Part shown: in pieces, positions 44,614 to 57,304 of the stretch | Layout of the letters: every line of letters starts with the position of its first letter | Numbering within the stretch: the first letter of the stretch is position 1 | Assembly (NCBI GenBank): GCA_903813345.2 | Contig: CAIIXF020000001.1 | Span: 56,716,270-56,780,269 of the forward strand | From: Owenia fusiformis | Lineage: Eukaryota; Annelida; Polychaeta; Sabellida; Oweniidae | Direction of reading: 5' to 3' | Length of the DNA stretch: 64,000 bases | Notes under the pieces: model-generated | Databases searched by the model: none | The model's input: only the letters and a program-made list of their open reading frames with translations | What the model was told of the DNA's origin: nothing | Program-made: the position numbers and the translations under genes

Positions 44614-47065
44614 AATAAAACGTAATCAAAGACATGCTCTCCCACTCTGTACTAGTGAAAATAGGGAGTTACAGTTGCCAACCTTTAGTTTTGAAGGAAA
44701 AGTAAAGTCCGTTCTTGAACACGTTCCATTGGTTACTCCAATGACTATCTACAGTGAAAGGTCACTATTTCAGAACTATCGCAAGTACTTTAAACTGAAG
44801 CAATGAAACTTTCCAAACTGCCATATGTGAGTTAGATGTTTCAGCTACCATAACAAATAAGATGATAAAGTGACTCGTATGATATATCGAGTGATCATGA
44901 GCCATCATGCCCAACCCTGAAGCCATCATACACCCCCTCCCTCCATAAGTTTCGCAACAGGAAATCCCCTTGAATTACGTGTTAAAGGTAGTTGGCAATA
45001 CGGGTGGCTACATGCTATAGATGAACTATCGGATTTGACGAGTGTGGATGTAATGAATCATAAGTAATATGGGATTTTTAATATATTTTTGTTGTTGCAT
45101 TTTTCGAATGGAAATAATAAAAACAAAGTCGGTGAACTATGATTTTTATTTTCTTAAAATTAACTTCAATCATAAAATTTTCCAGTGTGCAAAACTTGAA
45201 AATTACAATCCCGTCGTTCAATTTTGTAGATGTTTTATACATTTTATACATATGTATACTCTCCTAGTCTAGCTTTAAGTAAAACATGACGTTGTTTTTT
45301 TAATCAGGAAGCATAATTATGGAGCATAACCATGGTCATTTCATGAAAAAATATGTACACGTTAGTTTTTGGGCCTTCGGGTAAACAACCACCTTAAAGG
45401 ATGTTATGTCTATCCTTTTTTCATATGAATTCGAAATCGGCAGACTCTCTGAATTGCCACCAGAAATTTAAAGTTTTTTGTTTGTAGCGTGTTCATAGAA
45501 TTTTGAATCGTCCATTTCTTGTTTCAGAGTCTAGTAATAAGCTAACTAGCCTGGGTAAACTAGCCCCGAGTGGAAGCTCTTCGTTTTGGAAGCAGAAGGA
45601 ATGCAAAGCCATTGTACTGGTTTCTGTTAGCGAAACTGATCAATAAAGGACACACCATTGGTCAGAATCCTATATGGTCTGAATCACAGTGCTACTTTGT
45701 CTGAATTTCATTCATCCGAATCTCGATAGTCCGAAACCTATTGGTCCAAATCCGAGATAGTGAAAAATACAGTTCAGCTAGAGGTACACCACGACGGGAG
45801 GAGTTGCATATCATTGGAAATTCTTAATCAAAAGTATAAATAACAAATGTCTACAATAATTAAATGATGATGGTGAACGGAATCGGTACGGTAATATTGG
45901 TAAAATAACCGTAAATACCCCCTTAATTTTAATTCACCATGGGTAATTTTCAAAGTTAGTGTACAGCTGTAAGCTGGTATTTTTGATGCTGTTCATTGGC
46001 GATGGTCACCGTTGTAGGATACAGCGTGGACGTTTCTAATTAGACTAGATGCAAGGAGAAATAATCGTGATTCACGTCATTAAAATTCAAAGTGATTTCA
46101 TATTTGATATCTACATGTTAAATGACATCTAAAGTGTGCTTTTAAAAAAGTGTTTATCAACTTTGAAAAGTATTTTATTTTCTATTTGCAAGGCTGTAGC
46201 GAAGGATATAGTAACAGGTTGATTTATTGTACAGTTTAACATGGTAAAATATTCCTTCTCCCGAAATCAATTTCAATTAAAGTATCCAAAACTTTATGAT
46301 ATTGAAACTTTATACGTAAATACTTATGAAAAGAAAATGTGTAATTGATATGACTTAGGTAGTGTATCTGTAAACAGAAAACACACTAGATTATCGGCTG
46401 CTTAGCCAATACACATGTACGCAGAAGTCAGGTGTATCCTGAATTAAATTGAAAACTAAAATCTGAGTGTATCTAATATGTTCAGAAAACAAAGTTACAG
46501 AATAAGAACTAATCATGTTTTTCCTCACCTGGGGGCGTACACATCGCACACTACTACTGGAAACAATCATTGATGTATTTATGAACTGTGGCACAGTCGA
46601 CCGCTACACTGTATGGATGCGACATCTTTTAAACCTATCGAAAAAGCAGGCTTTAAAGTTTACATCTGGATCCACTGGAAAGACATTCTCAGTGTTATAG
46701 ATGGGTTTCAAAACGTTGCTATTTACATAGGTGAAAAATGTAAACTGATCTTCGTATTATTCTACAATTTCTGTCTGGTTTCAGAAAAAGATACCCTTTG
46801 CATTCGTTCGACTTCAAATCTTAAAAGAGAGCTTCGTCTAGTAGTTTATAATTAAAACTAGCTACGCGCAGGGTAGAAAAAGATATTCTCTTTGGTTATT
46901 GCAATCGCCGAAACCTAAAAATCTAATTAGAGAACAAATAATTCATTATGATTTTTACCTCAGATTGCTCAAACTAACGCAGTGGCAAAATTATATCACC
47001 CATGGGGGTCATTAACAGAACTTTCGCAAAGATACGAATGTGTACCTCCATAGACTTAACATTGC
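44614..47065. other. Gene-free stretch with two dispersed repeats
   Basis: 46043-46170 is an inverted relative of 41816-41997 (starts GACTAGATGCAAG). 46790-46880 is a relative of ~12150-12260. Open frames at 46515-46855 lie across these and show no domain. Confidence 0.45.
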
Positions 47066-47538
47066 GTGGGACCTCGTGGGACCTTTTGGGATTTTGCCCC
47101 ATGAAGTCCGTGGGACTCCATGGGACTCCGTGGGATTTTGCCCCATCTTGCCCCATCGAGTCCCACGAGGTCCCATGAGGTCCCATGAAGTCCCACGTGG
47201 GACTCGGTGGGACTCGATGGGGCAAGATGGGGCAAAATCCCACGAAGTCCCATGGAGTCCCATCGAGAATGAACATGTTCATTCTTTCCATGGGTCATCG
47301 TGAGATTTTCGATCATATGACGTGTTGTGTGAAGCCCGACATACACCAATGGGGCACGGTGGGATTTGATGGGACTCCATGGTGCTTGATGGGACTCCAT
47401 GGGGCACGATGGGGCAAAGTCATCAAGGTCCCATGGGACTTCGTGGGATTCGATGGGGCAAATTGGGATTCGATGGGGCAAGATGGGACTCGATGGGGCA
47501 AGTGGGATTTTGCCCCATTGGTATATACCGGGCTTCAT
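47066..47538. repeat. 10-bp-period satellite with strand-switching blocks
   Basis: Units GTCCCATGAG/GTCCCACGAG alternate with blocks in the opposite orientation (GGGACTCCAT, GGGACTCGAT) and with ATGGGGCAAG. A palindrome GAATGAACATGTTCATTC sits at about 47266. The second half (47331-47538) is bounded by GAAGCCCGACATACACCAAT and an inverted TTGGTATATACCGGGCTTC. Every frame is open for long stretches; these are not genes. Confidence 0.85.
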
Positions 47539-47599
47539 TGACCCCCTGGTGAAGGTGAAAGGTGCTACATCTGTATGGTACAGCACCCGTTGTTACGCG

Positions 47600-47835
47600 G
47601 AATACGGCAGATATTCATGGTTGCGCGGTATTTGTGACACGGGGTAAATGTGTCATGCTCACCTGGGATATATGGCATATTCCGCAGGTGGGTATGGCTT
47701 ATGCCGCAGTGAATATGCGATACATTGTTTACAGTGAATACCCGATACTCACCTGCGGATGTACTCACCTGCGGGAATAGGCCATATACCGCGCGCCGCA
47801 GGTGAATATGACATTATCGCAGGTGAAAACGTGAT
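47600..47835. repeat. Degenerate CGCAGGTGAATATG minisatellite
   Basis: Words CGCAGGTG, CTCACCTGCGG, GAATATG and GGCATAT recur in both orientations at ~20-30-bp spacing. Open frames over it are artefacts. Confidence 0.7.
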
Positions 47836-49359
47836 GACAGAACGCCTCGATTTCATTGGTCCTGAGAATCGACTCTAAATGAATAACTACCGTCTGGATT
47901 ACCAATATTATGACCGCTTCGAATCCTGAATTTATTGAGCCAGTTTATGACGTGTGGCGTGTGTAGGTGCACTGAATGATCCATCTCAGCCTATCCTTCA
48001 AACTCTTAGATATTCTTCAAAGTATAATTTGACACTGAGTTAGATATTGTAAATCTAAAAATAATCCATATGGACAGAGGGGTATTTGTCGTTTTGAAAT
48101 TGATTTTCATACTGAAATTAATAAATAGCCCTGGCTCTTTGGGATGAAAGGATTAAAATCTATTTTTTACAATCACCAAAGATTCGAAGACCTGTTCATA
48201 AAGCTGACACTCTCAGCTTTCTAACGGTGTATTGGAATTGTAATGCATTGGTCATTAATTTGACCATGGACTTTCAAGAAAAGGCCCATGATTAGACCAT
48301 AGTTTGCTTTATACTGGCCTTGAGAAATCAGTCTTGAAATCCCGGCCCCAGGTTTCCATATCTGATGAAAAATATAGGATATTTTGATTATACTATGTTT
48401 TGATAGACCATGACGTGATTAACCACGTCCAGCTATAAGTGGAAATAGAGTAGGCGAGCCTTAAGTAGCTGGTTCCCCGTACCTACCATATGATCCTCTG
48501 GTTGTTCGTCCCCGGGAATAAAACATTGTTTCGTATTGTGTAATAAAAATAGTTTCAAAGAAAGAAGCCTATCACTCTTGACAGCTTAATACAACAGAGC
48601 TTCACACAGCTTGTATCTCAATCAAGTTTAAAGCTGTGGAATTCAATTGTAAAGTTTCTATATATGAACATCTACTTCGCCAATTACCAATATTTGGCGA
48701 CGCAGCACCGCCAACGCGTCATGTTTGTTCATTACTTCCGGTTTGAAGTCGAAATAATTTTTGAAAAAGTATCTCTATATTTCCATATAAATACGGATAT
48801 TTATAGGATTCATATAAGTACAATGTAGGATCAGCATGAATTATAAAGGTTCAATGTCCATATTGAACATACATAAAACAAAGTGAAACGTTTAAGTCGA
48901 CAGGATCAGCACTGTTATTCATGTGTTGATACAAAGGTCATTTCTCAACATTTTTCAGAGTTTCAAGTTCAAACTAAAAATACTGAATAACTTCATTAGA
49001 TGGCAAGGAGATAATATCAGCAACAAAGAAACTGAGGTAATGTGTTTTAGACTTCTTATTTGACATATTTTCCTTTAGAAAATCAAGGCACATGATATCT
49101 GATATTCTGGTTGTGAAAGCCTTTGTTGAGTAGACCATGGGCTTTCAAGTTGAAAGCCCATGAGTAGACTATCCCCCCAAAAATGTAAGATTAAGGCTCT
49201 CAGACTTGCGTTTTCTTATTTTTTAAATAAATCAGGCTCACTAAAGATTTTTAGTATCTAAATATTGAGTTTTTGTCAAAGTAATTACACATTTATTACT
49301 GTGGGTTTTGCCTGTAGACACGTTTGACAAAGGGGGCAGTTTCATGTCAGAGAACCTAG
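47836..49359. other. Gene-free stretch
   Basis: No exon recognised. AT-rich with scattered short repeats such as CATGGGCTTTCAAG-like words around 48268 and 49139. Confidence 0.4.
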
Positions 49360-49367
49360 GCTAGAGG

Positions 49368-49835
49368 TAGTGTTGTCGCGATTAATCGATACATTGCGAT
49401 ATACATCGCCAAAGCTGATTCTGGCGATGCATCGATGTCTGAAACAAAACATTGATGTTTTTAAAAAATTTAATTTGCTAAATATCACCCTTTCTTATCT
49501 AAATTTGACGCAAATCGCTTACCTTTCTCATGTCTTATTTCATTTTCCAATGTTTTCTGATATTCTTTCGCTTTAAAACTGTTTTAGCTAGTCGAAATGG
49601 ACCATAAATCAAAAAAAATTACTTTACTTTCATTTCACCGTTACTAGAAGTTCCCGGATGTACCAGCATACTCTTATTAATTTGTTCTGTTCAGTATTTT
49701 AGTGCATTAGCGTTCGGTATTTCAGTGCACTTTTCTCAGACTTTTTCTCGATGTACATCGCGATGTGCATCGATGTTTACGACTGAAAATTGCTGATGCA
49801 TCGATGTACGATTATGGCACATCGCAACAACACTA
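49368..49835. mobile_element. 468-bp hAT-type MITE
   Basis: Ends TAGTGTTGTCGCGAT and the complement of TAGTGTTGTTGCGAT, with 8-bp flanks GCTAGAGG (49360-49367) and CCTAGAGG (49836-49843) matching 7 of 8. Inside are several ATCGATG/CATCGATG words near both ends. TAG ends and an 8-bp duplication are the hAT signature. Confidence 0.8.
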
Positions 49836-49843
49836 CCTAGAGG

Positions 49844-50439
49844 TAGTTTCGGGGGCTGGGGCCCTTCTAAGTGTACATTAAATTGCGAAATATATGGTAC
49901 TGTATTCATTTTTCATTTAGCACTACTAATCAGAGATTTTTAGAGATCAGACATATTGGTGTCTATTAAATTTGCAGTCTTTCAAGGGGATGAACCTCAT
50001 ATCTATCATATATACCCTCCCGGCCCAGGCCACCTTATAATCGGAAGTTCACCAAACAAAATCTAATTCCCAGAGATTTTGTTAAAGTGACTTTCTTACA
50101 CTTCAGAGGCCGAAATTGGGGATTTCAGGAAACACTTTTCAAGAAAATAGTCTTACCTTTCTATTAGGATGGCTTCAGGTGCCAAAATTAGCTGATCCAT
50201 GAATATATATCATTTTGAAAATTGGAAGCAAGAATTTTGTTTTGGAAGCCATGTTTTTTTGACAATCATAACAGGAAATAGATTCTCAAAATGAAAACTG
50301 GATTTACAGCATTAATTTTGAATTTGGCTTAGAATATTTACTCAGATATGTATTGTAATATTATTACCATGATTATTGACTACTATTAAATAATTGTGGT
50401 GTAGAGGAAAAACATTTTTCTGAAATTAAGAATGAATAC
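49844..50439. other. Gene-free stretch
   Basis: No feature recognised between the two MITEs. Confidence 0.35.
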
Positions 50440-50448
50440 TAAAAATGC

Positions 50449-50872
50449 CGAACTCCCATGCAGTGATATATCACTGCGGCGGGCAGGTATCTCACCGTAA
50501 GCATGGTAACATCGTAATAAACAACTGACGTGATTGGTTCTAGTCCCATGCTCAGGTCGCGTGATTGTAAAATTTAGACAATTTCATTGGTTGAATTGCG
50601 CGTATTAACTAATAAACAACACATGCGGTAAACTATTATCAACACAACTTTTACTCAGAATTCCTTCCGCGGTGATTTCTTCTCATATTTCAATAATTTT
50701 GGAATATTTTGACAAAATAATGTTTGGGGAACATTCATGAGTACACATTTTAGAAGTTGTGTGAAAATTGACCATATATGTGATGAAAAGGGGAACTATT
50801 TTCCCCAAATTTTGGGGATTTGCTTCATCTGCCCGCCGCAGTGTCTATACCGAGACACTGCATAGGAGTTCG
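50449..50872. mobile_element. 424-bp MITE with 9-bp target duplication
   Basis: ~40-bp terminal inverted repeats: CGAACTCC(C/T)ATGCAGTG then CACTGCGGCGGGCAG. Exact 9-bp flanks TAAAAATGC at 50440-50448 and 50873-50881. Each terminal repeat itself folds (CAGTGATATATCACTG; CAGTGTCT..AGACACTG). A 9-bp duplication fits Mutator-type or another 9-bp group; no transposase present. Confidence 0.85.
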
Positions 50873-50901
50873 TAAAAATGCATCATTAAAGTTGAGCTGA
50901 G

Positions 50902-50970
50902 GCTGTGGCAGAGTGGTTAGGGAACCAGTCTTGCATCCTTGATTTTGCAGGTTCGAATCCCGGCCATGGC
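50902..50970 (+). tRNA. tRNA-like sequence, probably pseudogene or SINE head
   Basis: GCTGTGG and CCATGGC form a 7-bp acceptor stem with two G-U pairs. The A box (TGGCAGAGTGGTT) and B box (GGTTCGAATCC) are excellent, and a T-rich tract follows at ~50980. At 69 nt it is short, and the anticodon and T stems pair poorly, so an intact tRNA is unlikely. It starts 21 bp beyond the MITE's right flank. Confidence 0.5.
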
Positions 50971-52199
50971 ATATCATGTTTTCTTTTTTTTCTTTATTTC
51001 TGAGCCACAATATTTTCTCTATCTCATTTTTTATAGCACAGTGTCATATTTATTACTTTTTTGGGGGTTTTAAAATATAGGTAAATGTCTATGTGTGGCT
51101 ATAATCATTTAATTTAGGCCAAATTAAAACAATACAGTACAAATACAGTATTATTAGGAGGATATAAAGTATTGTCGGAAAATTTGGAATTCTGTACATA
51201 TCCTCATTTATCTGAAATACATTATATGCTTATGATATCACCATCACATAAGAATCATAGGGATCTCAAAATCTCATGCTCAATAATACAATAAAAAAAC
51301 ACTGGTCAATCAAGAAACCAACAAGGGTTCCTTGGGGATTTTTTGAGATCTTTGAGAGGTGTGTGGCTGCAATCATGCACCTCCCCCATCTGTTGAGCCT
51401 GTTAGAATTGACAAAACAGTGGACTATATCTTTTACATTTTTTGAAAATTAGCTAAAAATGTCACACCTTTGTTATCCCAATAAGTTCGGAGGGATATAG
51501 GGAACGTCTCCAGTCCCTAAGATTCGGAATATTTGATACAAGTCCTTTGGACTTGTAAGTCAAAACTTTACAAGTCCATCCAAAAAAATACAAGCCAAAA
51601 AGGACTATTAAATCTGAACGTTACAAGTCCAATAAATCACTTACCATATTGTTTAGGGGCGCTTAGAAAAATCAGAATAATAGAGTTGTCCTAAAGAAAA
51701 TGCCCCCCCCCCAGCTGAGCTCTATATGTACTTGGTCCTGAAGACCCCCTCCCCCACCAACCATCTGTGTTTTTAATGTGCCCATGAAGAAGAAAAACAG
51801 GAATTTCATGAGGCTAGTAAAGTTTTCTTGCCAAAAATCAGAAACATCAGAACGGGGTATGAGCATTTCTCTGCAATAATGGCATGGATTGTTATTGGAG
51901 GGTTTACCGTAAAGATCGCTAAATGAACCAAGAATCAATTGCAAAAATTCCCAATAGAGCCCTGCGAATTGAATGAAGAGTTTTCCCCGATTATCTTTAT
52001 CATTTCCGCAAAAGATCGTCGGATATTTATCTAGTGTTATACCTCAAGATCCCACTCAAGTTAACTGTAACGATCGATCATTATTTTCCGTGTAAAAGTC
52101 TTAAGAATATTGAGAAATGTTAAAAAGAGAAAGAAAATTTTATTCTAAGTTCATGACCTTGACCGTCAAGTTCACATGCGCAAAAAACTTGCCCAAACG
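50971..52199. other. Gene-free stretch
   Basis: No exon recognised; C runs near 51704 and 51746 lie in a 90-codon frame without other coding signs. Confidence 0.4.
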
Positions 52200-52452
52200 G
52201 CAGCAAATTTAATTGGTTGTTGCGAGCTGAAGTTAGGCATATAAGCCAATGAGATCACGCCTTACTTACGTGTGCGAGCGGAAGTAAGCAGATTTTTAAA
52301 TTTGAACCAATGAGGATGCGACTTACTTACCTGTTTGGATCAGCATCCACGGAAAAACAAAATGAAAAATGAAATTGAAGTTTCAAACTTTTATTCATAT
52401 TACCGCGGATTGGGGAAACCATGACCAATATTGACGTATATAGTCAATCAAG
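52200..52452 (+). promoter_or_regulatory. CCAAT-box promoter candidate and non-coding exon 1
   Basis: CCAAT boxes at 52246 and 52307, and an inverted one at ~52212, sit in a ~52-61-bp tandem duplication that also repeats GCGAGC/GAAGTAAG and CTTACTTAC. Transcription could start after ~52340. The AATCAAG|GTAAGC donor at 52452-52453 would end exon 1. Joined to 57297 it contributes no in-frame ATG (a TGA precedes), so it would be 5' UTR. Confidence 0.45.
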
Positions 52453-55400
52453 GTAAGCTCATAGGTCGTTTTGAAATACGTCAGGGGGGCTTGTATTTTG
52501 TGACGAAGCACGCCAGCCACTAAAACTAGGTGCCGCTGGCGTCCTGGCGTGTGGGAATCTTAGGGTCTGAACGTCTCCATCTGTCCTTCTGTACGTCCTG
52601 AACTTTATGAAGTTCTAACTTTATGAACTTTATGAACTTCTAGAAGGGAAGTTAGGAACATAAGCGCTCATTTGAAAGTCACCAATTATAGCAAATAAAG
52701 TGTAATATTTAAATCATTACCTCACAAACTTTTTGAAATCTCTTCTTTTTCATCTTATTAAATGTTTCTTTCACTTTAGGGTTAACATAGACATACACAA
52801 CTAAAGTTTAGGTACCGGGGAAATGAAAGTAAAGTCAGTCGCACATCATTTGTTTATATTCGTGTTTATAGTTAGTAGCTTGAATATGGCCACATTACAT
52901 TAGCACATGCACATTCTTTGGACCAATCAAAATGCTGGAATCTGTAGTCTACTTGATGCGGCTCGTGAATATTCAAAGCTACATATGTCCATGTTATGGT
53001 GATATCCATGAACCAGATGAAGTTTCACATCTGCCAATGCATTTGATGATCGTCTTTCATACCCAGGTCTTATTATTCTGATAAAACCCCTATATATGAA
53101 GCATTCAACCAAATTAAACCAGCATAATTAAGATATTCCATGAAGTAACCATATTAGCAGTGAAAATGCAATTTTAGTATTATGCCCTGAAAGCATGTCA
53201 GTAATTAGTTGGGTTAATTTGCTTGGAATTCTGTGATTCCTCATTTTGGCATTTGCTTTTTTAAATTATCTTTATAATCATGCAAAACAGATGGATATCC
53301 TGACATCGCATGATAATTTATCATTTAGTCCAAAAATCAATGGCAGTTAGAACTAAGATCATTTATAAATTATAAATACATGTATAAAGAGTTGAAATTG
53401 TTACACCCATAAAAAATAATACTATATTATGTTGAATGGGTTCAGGGAAGTCTTGTTTATCTTTGACAAATACAATATACTGCACAACAATTGACATTGT
53501 AGAGCTTTTTGATGAATAACACAATTCCTTCATAATATATTTTACATTATACTATTCTATATTATACTTCTATTGAAGTAATATGTAATCATTGCAACAC
53601 TGTTGGGTTCCAGAGACCTTGAAATCAGGTATATGGTTGATATAGATTATGGTATCAAAGGGAATGTAAGGTCTTGTGTGGAATATTAAAGGGATTGAAG
53701 TGTCTTACTTTTTGTTTATTGTTTATTGGCTGACAAAAATTGAGTTTTAGTAAAATATGTAATTTTGCCATAATAAATGCTAGATGATGATACATATGGA
53801 GAGAATGTTTTAAAAAATGAAATGAAATAAAAAATTAAAGTTATGGAAAACTTTTCCTCATTTTTATGAAGTAAGTGGAGTCAAGACATGATAACTTTGT
53901 AACTCTACATTTGCATAGGTGTTGAAACTGGGTTTGTAATTCCACTGATATAGACAAGCTCTTTGGCTCCCTAAAACAGTAGGGCGGTATCTGTGTCAGA
54001 GCCCCCTGCTCATTTTGAGTGTGAACTCCACAGTCAGATATGCTTGGGTTACTGTAAGTCTTTATTCACTTGCTTATTTGAGTCTATTTCTAGAATTCAA
54101 GTAATGAAATACTATTTGAAGCACAAAGCATAACAATTACCAGGGAATCCTGCCGACATATAAACTAATTGGAAACATTTTAATGATTTCACTCAGGAAG
54201 CATATTTATAATTGAAATCTCATTAACTCTAGTTTTGAAAAAGAAAAGCCAGAAAAGTATCATGAATGTGAAAGTATATTTCCTTCCTGTTCCCGCAATT
54301 CAGTTTTCACCCTGTATGGTTTGCTATTCTTTCTGTCTTTCCATTATCTGTAGTGGCAACTACTTGAGTTATCTGGAAGCAGATTACAAAAATGTAGATT
54401 TATTCAAAAAATACTGTCAGCTTGATATTATTCCAGTTGGTATATTCCCCTAAAAGGAATAATAACTGATGCTGAGTAAGTCCATATATTTCACGAGTCC
54501 CTGACGATGCATAACTCAGAGAGGAATACAGAATTTCCCCTGTCCAATAAATTTCTAATTCCTAAGTTCTCTATCAGGAATCACCTATAAGGCCAATTTT
54601 GAGAAACTGTTTGATAATTTGACAGGTAGTGAGAAAATGTGCTAAAAATCATCCTAGTCATTTTTTGAATGATAATTAGAAAATAGCAATTTGCTAACAT
54701 TGCATTTAAAAATATTATGGCAGTGGTTGTTTGGTATCCTTACAAATTCTTTTCAGTAACGTCTTGTTCCATTTCTTTATGTAGGAAACAAAAGTAAAAC
54801 CTAAATACGGGGTGATCCAAAAGTAATGTTAATTAATGATGTTGCCATTTCAGTACTCCCTACAATCCTTTTCCAAATTCTAATTGCTAGATTATTAACC
54901 TTAAAAAGATTGTTCAGAGTACACAGAAGTGTTCAGTAAGGTAGGTTATACCTTATAGATAATGTAAAAAAATTCTGATCATCACAGTACCGTTTTGGCT
55001 CATCATCTAGTAAACAACCCTTTGACTGCTAGGATCAACCATTTTACAGTGTTCTTACAATATGAGAGTTCTGAATACAAACACACCAGTCATAATAATC
55101 TCTCTTTACAACATAGTATTCTGCCTCAAGGAAGAGGATGCCATAGGTAACCATGTTGTATCTTACTAATACTTATCAGGTATATCTGCCTACAGCTCTG
55201 TTGCTAAGCTGATGAAACATCCTTCTATCTCACCTAGTGAGACAAATTAATTCTCATTTAATCAGGATTTCTTTTCATCAACCAACTTGATATCATCATG
55301 AAAAACTATGTAATCCTGGAACATCTTGCAGTTTTTGAAATTGTCGCATTTAAAATGATTGTGTTATTTGGGGAAAAGGTCAGAATATTTTAGGGAACAA

Positions 55401-57296
55401 GTAAATCCTTTTTACTTCTCTACTTTGATGTTACAGTTATAATAAGTTACAGTTGAGTTAGTAGGAAATCCTTACACTGAGACTCAAATTGGCTTCATTT
55501 ATCATGCATGCTAAAATTTTTCGGTTTAGTATAATATATTATCCAAATTGATTTTATATTATACAGTGCACAGATCAATGGGATGGATGTTTCCCAGGTG
55601 CAATATTACCATCCACATATAGCGATTGACTGTAGGTTACCTGTATGTTATTATAGTGTCTTTTATGATCAATTTTTTCATTGTATGTATAGGATGAAGG
55701 TGATTGACACAGGTGTTTTACCACTAGTAGAATTGGATAATTCAATTTGCTGTACAAACAATGATATTCTTTGGAACCTATGTATATAAGACATGCTTAT
55801 TGATTCATTGAGGGTATATATGTACATGATATTCACAGATGCTCTATTTGGAATTCTTTATTTTTGATTAGTGTAGACCAAGCTATCCTTTTAGAAGTAA
55901 GTCAAATGAATGCAAAGCATATGTAGTGTCTTATACCTGAAGGCATGGAAATGGAATGAATATTTATTCCAGTCCTTATGTCCTTATATCTTATAAATGT
56001 AAATCATTGTTCAGTTGCATTGTAATTCTGGCATCTTTGAGTTCACACTCTGTGTCTAATCTACTTCTGAAGGGGTCAACAGTATTATATATCCCTAAAA
56101 TTAAACTCTAGAAAGGTTTTAGACAAATTGGAGAAGTTCTACGTTTGCATCTAGTCAAGTAACTTGAGGAGAAAATTGCATCGTGAGATATCACAGCATT
56201 TTCTCAGTTTCCTTCTAGATTCTTGTGCATGGCAGAGATGGTCTGAGTATCAGAATGAGAAAATTGTAGCTATGATAACGTAAATCAGAGAGTACAGTTG
56301 AATACAGTATAACCTGTTCAATCTAAATTGGGACTGGGACTGGCTAGAAGCATTCAAATGAATTCCCCAGTCAAATGACAAATTATAGTTCAAAAATTGA
56401 ACATTATAAAAACAGTTGACTTGATATCAGAATTCATTGTTAACATTTTCTCATGAAACTGTAAGTTAAGAAAAAACAGAACTGAGTTTTCAGATTAGCC
56501 AGGTGTTCAGATTTATAGGTTTAATTCAAGCGGTGATGATGCAAATGATCTATGAGATAAGGGTGCTATCATTTCAGTGTCTGGATGTAGATGGTGTAAT
56601 ATATAAGAGATATAGAGGACTTAATCAATGTAATTCAATTATATATCTTGTATTGAGAATGTCTTCTATTAACTTAACGCAATATCCAGTATTACAGTAA
56701 CACAATAACACAGTGTTTCATACCCAAAGGAGCAGAAAAGCTTCCACTCAATGAATTTATTTGAAATAAAGGTATGACTTACAGAGAAAACAAAAATGTT
56801 TCAGCTCCTGATATGACATGAAAATGGAAGTGAATCAACTGTTGTTTGGTATAATGTAGGTCTGACAGAATAATTGGGAAATATATGTGAAATATTGATA
56901 TCACTGTTATTATGGTTGTACTGAGAGCTATATACATTACATTGTATTTAAAACACCTGTGAATCGAAGGTATTGATTGTGATACATATTACAATTTACA
57001 TGCATTGTAAAACTACTCTCATTAATGAGATAATGGCACATTAGCTCTATTGGATATCCCCTGGGAACAGGAAGCAGGCAGCAGATACTTTTGTCACCTA
57101 AAAATAAAAAATGTTGGTGGAAACAGCTGCTTAAATTGTAAGAAGATAATGATGACATTGGACTGAAATACTGAATACAGTTTGATTAATGCAAACATTG
57201 TTTTTGAACGTAGTGACTACCTTTATCATATGTATGTTACTTACTATTTGTTTGTACTGACTACTTTATAAATTTGAACAATCTTTGTTGTTCCAG
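52453..57296 (+). other. Inferred 4.8-kb intron 1 of the Q-rich gene
   Basis: AT-rich. Several small open frames lack coding signs. A lone CGGGGTGATCCAAAAG end near 54810 resembles a CAGGGTG-type terminus. The GTTGTTCCAG acceptor closes it at 57296. Other leader exons inside cannot be excluded. Confidence 0.4.
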
Positions 57297-57304
57297 ATCT
57301 AATA

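Noticed and set aside
46974-47780. Frames of 60-176 codons on both strands
   Set aside because: They read through the decamer satellite and the adjoining minisatellite; the peptides are monotonous repeats in all frames.
50902-50970. Intact functional tRNA gene
   Set aside because: Promoter boxes and acceptor stem are good, but the anticodon and T stems pair poorly and the length is short, so it is listed only as tRNA-like.
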